A stretch of 11,001 nt of DNA from an uncultured Kiloniellales bacterium (GTDB lineage: Bacteria > Pseudomonadota > Alphaproteobacteria > Kiloniellales > JAKSDN01): NCBI GenBank assembly GCA_937974415.1, contig CALJXB010000189.1, forward strand, positions 1 through 11,001. The letters are read 5' to 3'. The position numbers were made by a program, and so were the translations under genes. This document shows, piece by piece, positions 1 through 5,453 of this stretch. The stretch's first letter is position 1. Every line of letters begins with the position of its first letter. The notes under the pieces were generated by a model that worked only from the letters and a program-made list of their open reading frames with translations, made no database searches and had not been told where the DNA came from.

Positions 1-517
1 CAACGCGCTGTTCCGTCACCAGGACCTGGAAGCCCTGCGCGACGAGGACGAGGTCGACCCCACGGAGCTGGAGGCCAAGCGCTTCGAGCTGAACTACGTG
101 AAGCTGGGCGGCAACATCGGGGTCATGGTCAACGGCGCCGGTCTCGCCCTGTCGACCAGCGCCCTCTTGAAGGGCGAGGGCGGCGAGCCCGCCGATTTCA
201 TGGACGTGCGGCCGGAGGCGACGCGCGACCAGATCGCCGGCGGCTTCGGCCTGCTCCTGAAAAACCCCAAGGTCGAGGCGATCCTGGTCAATATCTACGG
301 CGGCGGCATTCTGCGCTGCGACACGGTGGCCGAAGGCATCGGCGCCGCTTGCCGGGAGACCGATTCGAAGGTGCCCCTGATTGTCCGCGCGGCCGGCACG
401 AACGGCGATCTCGCGCGCAAAATTTTGGTTGCGCAGGGGATTGCCGTCGACTTCGCCGACACCGTGGGCGAGGCGGTCGCCAAGGTCGTCCGGGCGGCGA
501 AGGGGAGGGCCGGCTGA
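1..517 (+). CDS. sucC: Succinyl-CoA-synthetase-type (ATP-grasp acid-CoA ligase) beta subunit, C-terminal part
   Basis: Only the last ~171 residues are present; the reading frame is open from base 2, so the gene begins left of the window. The visible part covers the end of the ATP-grasp region (FRHQDLEALRDEDEVDPTE, then FELNYVKLGGNIGVMVNGAGLAL) and the C-terminal flavodoxin-like CoA-ligase domain (GGEPADFMDV, then VNIYGGGILRCDTVAEG). With the alpha subunit this family makes an acyl-CoA from a dicarboxylic acid, CoA and ATP/GTP through a phosphohistidine. Two loops differ from ordinary SucC: the usual LDVGGGA reads MDVRPEA, and NIFGGI is replaced by NIYGGGI with one extra glycine. The second loop starts a helix that faces the phosphohistidine. 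The TGA overlaps the alpha-subunit ATG, so the two are translationally coupled. Family assignment is secure; succinate as substrate is not. Malate-CoA ligase or another dicarboxylate ligase is possible. Confidence 0.88.
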   Translation, partial: NALFRHQDLEALRDEDEVDPTELEAKRFELNYVKLGGNIGVMVNGAGLALSTSALLKGEGGEPADFMDVRPEATRDQIAGGFGLLLKNPKVEAILVNIYGGGILRCDTVAEGIGAACRETDSKVPLIVRAAGTNGDLARKILVAQGIAVDFADTVGEAVAKVVRAAKGRAG

Positions 518-1392
518 TGGCCATCCTGATCGATCGGGACACCAAGGTGATCTGCCAGGGCTTCACCGGCGCCCAGGCCACCTATCACATGGAGCGGGCG
601 ATCGCTTACGGCACCCAGGTGGTCGGCGGCGTGGTGCCCGGCAAGGGCGGCCGCAAGCACCTTGGTCTGCCGGTCTTCGAGACGGTCGCCGAGGCCGTCG
701 CAGCGACCGGCGCCGACGCCAGCGCGGTCTTCGTGCCGCCCGCTTCGGCCGCCGGCGCCATGCTCGAGGCCATCGCGGCCGAGGTGCCTCTGCTGGTCTG
801 CGTCACCGAGCGCATACCCGTGCTCGACATGGTGCGGGTGAAGCGCCGTCTGGACGGCTCCAAGACCCGTCTCATCGGGCCCAATTCACAGGGCATCATC
901 GCGCCGGGACGCTGCAAGATCGGCGTCATGCCGGCTCACTTGGAGCGGCCGGGCAAGGTCGGCATCGTGTCCCGCTCCGCGTCGCTCACCTCCGAGGTCG
1001 TGGAGCAGACCTCGGCGGCTCGGCTCGGCCAGTCGACCTCGCTGGGCATCGGCGGCGATCCGGTCTACGGCATGGGCTTCGTCGACTGTCTGGAGCTGTT
1101 CTTCGACGACCCCGAGACCCAGGGGGTGGTGCTGGTCGGCGAGATCGGCGGCTCGGCCGAGGAGGAGGCCGCCGCGTTCCTCAGGGCCCATGCTTCGCCC
1201 AAGCCGGTCACCGCTTACGTGGCTGGGCTGCACGCGCCGAAGGAACGGCGCATGGGCCATGCCGGGACGGTCAATGTCTTTGGCAAGGGCGGTGCCGCCG
1301 AGAAGATCGAAGCGCTCAGGGCGGCCGGCGCCCACATCGCCGCTTCGCCGACCGAGATCGGCGAAACCATGCGCCGCGCGCTCGTGCGCTAG
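517..1392 (+). CDS. sucD: Succinyl-CoA-synthetase-type alpha subunit
   Basis: A full-length 291-residue alpha subunit (the family is usually about 290). The ATG shares its A with the beta-subunit stop (TGATG), and a purine-rich AGGGGAGGG lies eight bases upstream. The N-terminal CoA-binding Rossmann domain shows KVICQGFTG near residue 11, VGGVVPGKGG near 36 and THLGLPVF-like KHLGLPVF near 48. The active-site histidine is His248 in RRMGHAG, so the enzyme should be catalytically competent. The GEIGGSAEEEAAA motif at 208-220 is also intact. Unusual points are GPNSQG at 121-126, where the family has GPNCPG (the cysteine that contacts CoA is Ser124), and SRSASLTSE at 152-160 instead of SRSGTLTYE. 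Together with the altered beta loops this suggests a paralogue with another substrate. The next gene follows after 91 bases on the same strand. Confidence 0.9.
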   Translation: MAILIDRDTKVICQGFTGAQATYHMERAIAYGTQVVGGVVPGKGGRKHLGLPVFETVAEAVAATGADASAVFVPPASAAGAMLEAIAAEVPLLVCVTERIPVLDMVRVKRRLDGSKTRLIGPNSQGIIAPGRCKIGVMPAHLERPGKVGIVSRSASLTSEVVEQTSAARLGQSTSLGIGGDPVYGMGFVDCLELFFDDPETQGVVLVGEIGGSAEEEAAAFLRAHASPKPVTAYVAGLHAPKERRMGHAGTVNVFGKGGAAEKIEALRAAGAHIAASPTEIGETMRRALVR

Positions 1393-1483
1393 CACTTGCC
1401 TGAGAGGCCGGGCCGGCCCAGTTTGCCGGGTCGCTTTAAGTGAACGAACCGATCAATCGGACGAACGTGTCAGGGAGGAAGCC

Positions 1484-2494
1484 TTGAAGATCTGCGTGGT
1501 GGGCGCGGGCGCCATCGGCGGGCTGCTCGGCGCCAAGTTCGCCCTTTCGGGCCAGGACGTCACCCTGATCGACCGCGGGGCTCACCTGGCGGCAATCCAG
1601 CAGGGCGGCCTCAAGCTGATCGAGCAGGACGGCAGCGAAGCGGTGGTGCGCGACATCGCGGCCCGGGATTCCTTGAAGGGCCTGGATCGCCAGGACCTGA
1701 TTGTGCTCGCCGTCAAGGCCCACTTCCTCGACGGCATCGCGCGGGAGATTCCGGCGCTGACCGATTCGCAAACGACCATCATGACCTGCCAGAACGGCAT
1801 CCCCTGGTGGTACTTTCAGCGCCACGGCGGCCGCCACGACGGGCGCCGGCTCAAGAGCCTCGACCCGACGGGCGCGCTCGAGAAGAACATCGACGGCCAT
1901 CTCATCGTCGGCTGCGTCGTCTATCCGGCGGCGGCCGTGCCGGAGCCCGGCGTCATCCGGCATATCGAAGGCGACTACTTCCCGGTCGGCGAGCTCGACG
2001 GTGAAGAAAGCGACCGCGCGACCCGGCTTTACGATCTCCTGGTCGGCGCGGGCTTTCGTTCGCGCATCCTGAGCGACATTCGCTCGGAGATTTGGCTGAA
2101 GGCTTGGGGCAATCTGTCCTTCAATCCGATCAGCGCCCTCACCCACGCGACCCTGGAATCGATCTGCCAGCTCCCCGAGACCCGCCGGCTCGCGGCCACC
2201 ATGATGCGCGAGGCCCAGGACATCGCGGAAAGCCTCGGCATTGCCTTTCGCCACACCATCGAAAAGCGCATCGAAGGCGCCGAGCAGGTGGGCTCGCACA
2301 AGACCTCCATGTTGCAGGACGTGGAACTGGGTCGCTCGCTCGAGATCGAAGCGCTGGTCGGCGCGGTGCTCGAGCTGGCCGAGATCAGCGAAATCCCGGC
2401 GCCCAGCATCGAGGCGGTCTATGCCTGCGTGAAGCTGCTCAACAAGACCATGCTGCTGGAGGGCGGGGGCCTGCGCATCAACAACGCCGCCTGA
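1484..2494 (+). CDS. Ketopantoate reductase (ApbA/PanE) family NADPH oxidoreductase
   Basis: A 336-residue protein. The start is TTG at 1484: it is preceded at good spacing by AGGGAGGA (1472-1479), and it places the Rossmann motif GAGAIGG at residues 8-14, right at the N terminus as in PanE. Catalytic residues line up with E. coli PanE: Asn104 (CQNG), Lys206, Asn210 and Asn214 (IWLKAWGNLSFN), Ser275 (TSMLQD) and Glu287 (RSLEIEA). PanE reduces 2-dehydropantoate to pantoate with NADPH. This copy has about 30 extra residues between Asn104 and Lys206, including NGIPWWYF and SLDPTG, which mark a large subfamily of uncertain substrate. Its position behind a divergent acid-CoA ligase suggests reduction of a 2-oxo acid in the same catabolic or biosynthetic route rather than coenzyme A synthesis. 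The enzyme family is sure; the substrate is unknown. Confidence 0.88.
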   Translation: MKICVVGAGAIGGLLGAKFALSGQDVTLIDRGAHLAAIQQGGLKLIEQDGSEAVVRDIAARDSLKGLDRQDLIVLAVKAHFLDGIAREIPALTDSQTTIMTCQNGIPWWYFQRHGGRHDGRRLKSLDPTGALEKNIDGHLIVGCVVYPAAAVPEPGVIRHIEGDYFPVGELDGEESDRATRLYDLLVGAGFRSRILSDIRSEIWLKAWGNLSFNPISALTHATLESICQLPETRRLAATMMREAQDIAESLGIAFRHTIEKRIEGAEQVGSHKTSMLQDVELGRSLEIEALVGAVLELAEISEIPAPSIEAVYACVKLLNKTMLLEGGGLRINNAA

Positions 2495-2501
2495 GCGACG
2501 T

Positions 2502-2528
2502 GCGGGCCCTTTTGAGTCGCCGGCCCGC
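2502..2528 (+). terminator. GC hairpin directly after the oxidoreductase gene
   Basis: Eight bases after the TGA, GCGGGCC (2502-2508) pairs perfectly with GGCCCGC (2522-2528) around a 13-base loop that contains TTTTGAG. No T run follows, so it may slow or end transcription, protect the mRNA 3' end, or simply be part of the larger repeat next to it. The 3' arm can also pair with 2601-2610, so two structures compete. Confidence 0.4.
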
Positions 2529-2544
2529 GCGCAGCGCCCGGCTA

Positions 2545-2603
2545 CGCCGCCCCTCCCGACCACCCAAGACAGTATGATCCCAGGGTGGTCGGGAGGGGAG
2601 GCG
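2545..2603. terminator. Long inverted repeat between convergent genes, probable bidirectional terminator
   Basis: CCCCTCCCGACCACCC (2550-2565) is the exact reverse complement of 2583-2598, a perfect 16-base stem with a 17-base loop. After one mismatch (2549/2599) four more bases pair, giving 21-base arms from 2545 to 2603. It lies between the converging oxidoreductase and transporter genes, where a two-way terminator is expected. There is no T tract on either side, so intrinsic termination would be atypical; an mRNA-end-stabilising hairpin is an alternative. Confidence 0.6.
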
Positions 2604-2627
2604 GGCCGGCAACATAGAAGGCGCGCC

Positions 2628-4412
2628 CTACGGCATCCAGACCCACATGATCATCGGCACTGCGGTCGCCAAGATCAGCAGGTCGAGCGGCGCGCCGACC
2701 CGCGCGTAGTCGGTGAAGCGGTAGCCGCCCGGCGCCATGACCAGGGTGTTCGATTGGTGGCCGATCGGCGTGAGGTAGGGCGACGCGCTGCCGACCGCGA
2801 CGGCCATGAGGAAAGGATCCACGGGCAGCTCGAGGATCCGCGCAATGCTGATGGCGATGGGCGCCATGAGGACGGCGGTCGGCGTGTTGTGGACGAGATC
2901 GGACAGCAGCATGGAGACGAGCATCAGAAGACCCAGTATGGCCCAGGTCGGCAGATCGTCGGCCATGGCGACGACCCCGCCGGCGATCAATTGGGTGCCG
3001 CCCGTGGTCTCCAGCGCATGGCCGAGCGGGATGAGCGCGCCCAGCAAGACGATGACCGGCCACTCGATGCTTTCGTAGACGTCGCGGAGCGACACGGTCC
3101 CGGCGACGATCATCGCCGCCACGGCTGTCACGAAGGCGATATGAACCGGCACCAATCCGACGGCCGCAGCGCCGACGGCGAAGCCGAAGACTCCCAGGGG
3201 AAAATAGGGCCCGTGCCGACGCGGCGGCCGCAGCCCGCGACCCGCCAGCGGCAGGCACGACATGGCCGAGAGGGCCTGCTGCAAGGTGTTGCTCTCGCCC
3301 TGGAGCAGTAGGACGTCGCCGGTCTGGAAACGAATGCTGCCGAGGCGCGCCCGCGGCGCCATCTCCTGGCGGGCGACCGCCAGCAGGTTGATGCCGTAGC
3401 GGTCGTGAATCCTGAGCCCCCGCATCGACCGCCCCTCGATCGGCGAGTTGGGCATGAGCACCGCCTCGACCACGCTGATTTCGTCTGACTTTAGGTCTTC
3501 GTCCTTGAAGTCCCGCCGCCCGGTCTGCTCCAGCCTGTCGCCCTCGAGCAGCGGCTCCAGGCTTGCCGGGTCGCCTTCCAGGATCAGGATGTCGTCCTGC
3601 CACAGGCGCTCCACGCTGGCGGGTGCGAGGAGCCGGCGTTTGCCGCGGTAAATGGCCATCACCGTCACCTCGTTCTCGCAGGATTGCTCGAGGTCGCGCA
3701 CGGTCGTCCCGATCAGCGCCGAGTGGTCCGGCACCCGGGCCTCGGTGATGTAGGCCTTGATGCGGAAGAGGTCTCTCGCCTCCATTTTGCCTTGCCGGTC
3801 GCGTGGTATGAATCGCCAGCCGAGGAGCGCGAGATAGAGCAGCCCGAGCAAGGCGACGACCAGCCCGACCGGAGAGAAATCGAACATCTTGAAAGGCGCG
3901 CCGACGGCCTCTTCCCGGGCGCTGGCGATCACGATGTTGGGCGGTGTTCCGATCAGCGTCACCAGACCGCCCAGCAGGGTGGCAAACGACAAGGGGATCA
4001 GGAACAGCGAGGGCGAGCAGCCGGAGCGATAGGCGTTACGGATCGTCACCGGCAGCATGAGGGCCAGCGCCCCGACGTTGTTCATGAAGGCCGACAGTGT
4101 CGCTGCGAGGCCGCCGGTGGCCGCCGTCTGGAGCGGGGGGCTTCCGCCGGCCGGTGCCAACAAACGGACCAGATAATCGACCAGGCCGGAAATTTGCAGG
4201 GCGCGGCCGATCACGAGCACGGCCGCCACCGTGATCACCGCCGGATGGCCGAAGCCGGTGAAGGCTTCTTGGGGGGGCACTATGCCGAAATAGACTGCCG
4301 CCAGAAGCGCCAGAAGGGCGACGATGTCGTAGCGCCACCGTCCCCAGACGAAAAGCACCATCGCGCTGGCGATGACCGCGAAGAGGAGTCCTTGCTCGAG
4401 AGTAATCTCCAC
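2628..4412 (-). CDS. DASS/SLC13-family anion permease with two RCK_C (TrkA-C) domains
   Basis: A 594-residue membrane protein starting with GTG; AAGGGGG lies six bases upstream on the minus strand. The first transporter half holds FMNNVGA (109-115) and IGTPPN (154-159), the second half HNTPTAV (508-514) and TPIGHQSNTLV (548-558), the paired asparagine/threonine motifs typical of divalent anion:Na+ symporters and their sulfate/SAC1-like relatives. Hydrophobic segments fill about 8-200 and 400-594. Between them lies a soluble part of about 190 residues with two RCK_C-like units (about 218-295 and 308-385; each ends in a QDDILILEG- or TGDVLLLQG-type strand). Such domains are thought to bind a ligand and gate transport. 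Substrates in this family include sulfate, dicarboxylates and other anions; the sequence does not tell which. A dicarboxylate would fit the nearby CoA ligase, but the gene is convergent with it, so this is only a guess. Confidence 0.87.
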   Translation of the reverse strand: MEITLEQGLLFAVIASAMVLFVWGRWRYDIVALLALLAAVYFGIVPPQEAFTGFGHPAVITVAAVLVIGRALQISGLVDYLVRLLAPAGGSPPLQTAATGGLAATLSAFMNNVGALALMLPVTIRNAYRSGCSPSLFLIPLSFATLLGGLVTLIGTPPNIVIASAREEAVGAPFKMFDFSPVGLVVALLGLLYLALLGWRFIPRDRQGKMEARDLFRIKAYITEARVPDHSALIGTTVRDLEQSCENEVTVMAIYRGKRRLLAPASVERLWQDDILILEGDPASLEPLLEGDRLEQTGRRDFKDEDLKSDEISVVEAVLMPNSPIEGRSMRGLRIHDRYGINLLAVARQEMAPRARLGSIRFQTGDVLLLQGESNTLQQALSAMSCLPLAGRGLRPPRRHGPYFPLGVFGFAVGAAAVGLVPVHIAFVTAVAAMIVAGTVSLRDVYESIEWPVIVLLGALIPLGHALETTGGTQLIAGGVVAMADDLPTWAILGLLMLVSMLLSDLVHNTPTAVLMAPIAISIARILELPVDPFLMAVAVGSASPYLTPIGHQSNTLVMAPGGYRFTDYARVGAPLDLLILATAVPMIMWVWMP

Positions 4413-4486
4413 CCGGTGCCCCCTTGGTCACGAGTGAATCACGAGCGCCACTGCGCCCCGCGTTCAAGGGTAGCAAGCCGGCGCGC

Positions 4487-4569
4487 GGGCGGCCATATGC
4501 CGAATCTTCGTGGATGGGGCCTATGCGCGCTCCCGACATGCGTCCCAGGTTCGAGCCCAGGGCCGCCCG
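4487..4569 (+). other. Degenerate tRNA-like sequence (acceptor stem and T arm only)
   Basis: GGGCGGC (4487-4493) and GCCGCCC (4562-4568) would form a perfect 7-base acceptor stem. Immediately before the 3' strand lies a 17-base T arm, 4545-4561: CCAGG, loop TTCGAGC, CCAGG. The loop fits the T-loop consensus TTCRANN with G53 and C61 in place, and the stem has one central A-A mismatch. The 51 bases between do not give a D arm or an anticodon arm, position 8 is C instead of T, and no CCA follows. It could be a decayed tRNA or the tRNA 3' end copied at an integrase attachment site; chance pairing in GC-rich DNA is not excluded. Confidence 0.3.
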
Positions 4570-4596
4570 TCGCGGAGCCTGCCCGTCGCGGAGCCT
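4565..4596. repeat. Tandem direct repeat, 2 x 16 bases
   Basis: GCCCGTCGCGGAGCCT occurs at 4565-4580 and again, base for base, at 4581-4596. The first copy begins inside the tRNA-like 3' end. An exact back-to-back copy points to a recent slippage or duplication event. Confidence 0.85.
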
Positions 4597-4637
4597 GGCC
4601 GGATGAGCCGTTCGCGCAGCGCGATGTTATGCACCGC

Positions 4638-4646
4638 TTATCCACA
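4638..4646 (+). promoter_or_regulatory. Perfect DnaA-box match, TTATCCACA
   Basis: TTATCCACA at 4638-4646 equals the strict DnaA consensus. A weak second match, TTATGCACC (two mismatches), lies ten bases upstream at 4628. A single good box is not evidence of an origin; it may be a DnaA-titrating or regulatory site, or chance. Confidence 0.3.
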
Positions 4647-4660
4647 GATTTCTGGCTCGA

Positions 4661-4683
4661 CCTATGCATTTTGGCCTATGCAT
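4661..4683. repeat. Direct repeat CCTATGCAT, two copies 14 bases apart
   Basis: CCTATGCAT stands at 4661-4669 and 4675-4683, each containing the self-complementary ATGCAT. Their spacing and their place between divergent genes fit a pair of operator half-sites, but no regulator can be named. Confidence 0.35.
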
Positions 4684-4783
4684 ATCCAATAAGACGTAGG
4701 TAGACTGACTCGTCCTTAAGGCACATTAGAGCGGAGCTTTCACGGCCATTCTCAGTCCTCTCCCGGACAGCCGATCGCTCCCG

Positions 4784-4797
4784 TACAGGGTCCTGTA
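4784..4797. promoter_or_regulatory. Short dyad TACAGG-GT-CCTGTA
   Basis: TACAGG (4784-4789) and CCTGTA (4792-4797) are exact reverse complements with two bases between. The length and symmetry fit a dimeric repressor site; it lies 14 bases upstream of the terminator stem, so it could also be part of an RNA structure. Confidence 0.3.
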
Positions 4798-4802
4798 TCG
4801 AC

Positions 4803-4848
4803 GCACCTTAAGCCCCGCCATACCCCCTCCTGGCGGGGCTTTCGGTGC
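4803..4848 (+). terminator. Strong terminator-like hairpin upstream of the Arm-domain ORF
   Basis: AGCCCCGCCA (4811-4820) pairs perfectly with TGGCGGGGCT (4831-4840) around a 10-base loop; outside it GCACC (4803-4807) pairs with GGTGC (4844-4848). The 3' side continues CTTTCGG, a short T tract. Stems of this kind commonly end RNA or protein operons. No gene ends just upstream on the plus strand and the ORF to the right reads away from it, so its transcript is unidentified. Confidence 0.6.
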
Positions 4849-4891
4849 AAGGAGGCCAAATTTACCGATTCTTGCCCGCCAGTCTCCGCCG

Positions 4892-4915
4892 CGCCCGATT
4901 AATCGCCCGATTAAT
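4892..4915. repeat. Tandem direct repeat, 2 x 12 bases
   Basis: CGCCCGATTAAT occurs at 4892-4903 and 4904-4915 without a gap. Each unit ends in the palindromic ATTAAT. It lies about 50 bases before the Arm-domain ORF, where the promoter or regulatory sites of that ORF would be. Confidence 0.7.
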
Positions 4916-4966
4916 AAGGCGTCAAGACTTGGCCATTACCAATCCAGCAAATCGCCGGAGATAAGC

Positions 4967-5227
4967 ATGGTCAAAATTCGATTCGCGCGGGCGGTTCTCC
5001 ACGGCCTGAAGCCCCGCAAGGTCCGTTACGACGTACAGGATTCCGAAGATACCGGCCTGCTGTTGCGGATCTCTCCCCAGGGGCGGAAGACCTGGATGAT
5101 CAACTATCGCTCCGAAACGGGGGTTCAACAGCAAAGAGCCCTGGGCAAGTTTCCCGCGATGAGCATCGAACGAGCGCGGGAAGCCGCGCATCTGGCGCTC
5201 AACGGAGCAGGCGGGTCGGACGACTGA
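4967..5227 (+). CDS. Orphan Arm DNA-binding domain (DUF4102-like) of a tyrosine integrase, probable remnant
   Basis: An 86-residue ORF that starts at ATG with CGGAG six bases upstream. Its sequence follows the N-terminal Arm-binding domain of P4/prophage-type integrases: LKPRKVRYDVQDSEDTGLLL (14-33), then SPQGRKTWMINYR (36-48), then LGKFPAMSIERAREAA (59-74), in the order usual for these proteins. In complete integrases (about 400 residues) a core-binding domain and a catalytic domain with R...HxxR...Y follow. Here a TGA ends the frame straight after the Arm domain, and the next 220 bases in all frames show no catalytic motif. It is most likely a leftover of an integrase whose remaining part was deleted. 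A small free-standing Arm-site binding protein is possible, because the ribosome site and the frame are intact. Domain recognition is fairly sure, function unknown. Confidence 0.72.
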   Translation: MVKIRFARAVLHGLKPRKVRYDVQDSEDTGLLLRISPQGRKTWMINYRSETGVQQQRALGKFPAMSIERAREAAHLALNGAGGSDD

Positions 5228-5364
5228 TCGGACCCGGACGGGACGCCGCCTTGCACGGGGGATCTCGAGCCATTTGTTTGCCGACTAGGCTTCAAGCTGC
5301 CGGCCGTCTCGCGCGGCCGCGTCCGTCTAGGCACCACCGGCGCGGCCTCGCCTGAAGGCGGGCG

Positions 5365-5384
5365 GCGCGCCAAGCGCGCTCTTT
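5365..5384 (+). terminator. Weak hairpin with short T tract after the Arm-domain ORF
   Basis: GCGCGC (5365-5370) and GCGCGC (5374-5379) form a stem with loop CAA, followed by TCTTT. It could end the short integrase-remnant transcript before gbuA. The rest of 5228-5453 shows no gene or other clear signal apart from the gbuA ribosome site. Confidence 0.3.
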
Positions 5385-5453
5385 ACGGAGCGGCCCCGTT
5401 GGGCGGAGAATGCCCCCCGAGGAAGACTCGGACGACTCGAGGACGAGGGGGCC

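Larger units (their letters stand above)
4413..4966. other. Intergenic stretch, 554 bases, repeat-rich and probably an integration scar
   Basis: No convincing protein gene is seen on either strand; the longest frames here have no family signature. It separates two diverging genes and so must hold their promoters, but no clear -35/-10 pair is visible. It contains, in order, a tRNA-3'-end-like structure, a 16-base tandem duplication, a perfect DnaA-box match, a 9-base direct repeat, a TACAGG dyad, a strong hairpin and a 12-base tandem repeat. These are listed separately. Confidence 0.6.

Noticed and set aside
1436..2563. Minus-strand open frame of 375 codons opposite the oxidoreductase
   Set aside because: Same antisense effect; the plus-strand protein has all PanE catalytic residues.
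4487..4569. Functional tRNA gene
   Set aside because: Only the acceptor and T arms fit. There is no D arm, no anticodon arm and no T at position 8, so it is kept only as a tRNA-like remnant.
3684..4703. Plus-strand open frame of 339 codons opposite the transporter
   Set aside because: Antisense shadow of the DASS transporter extending into the intergenic region; charged low-complexity translation without motifs.
4621..4720. Replication origin
   Set aside because: Only one strict DnaA box, no AT-rich unwinding element beside it and no origin-linked genes such as dnaA, hemE or parAB in the window.
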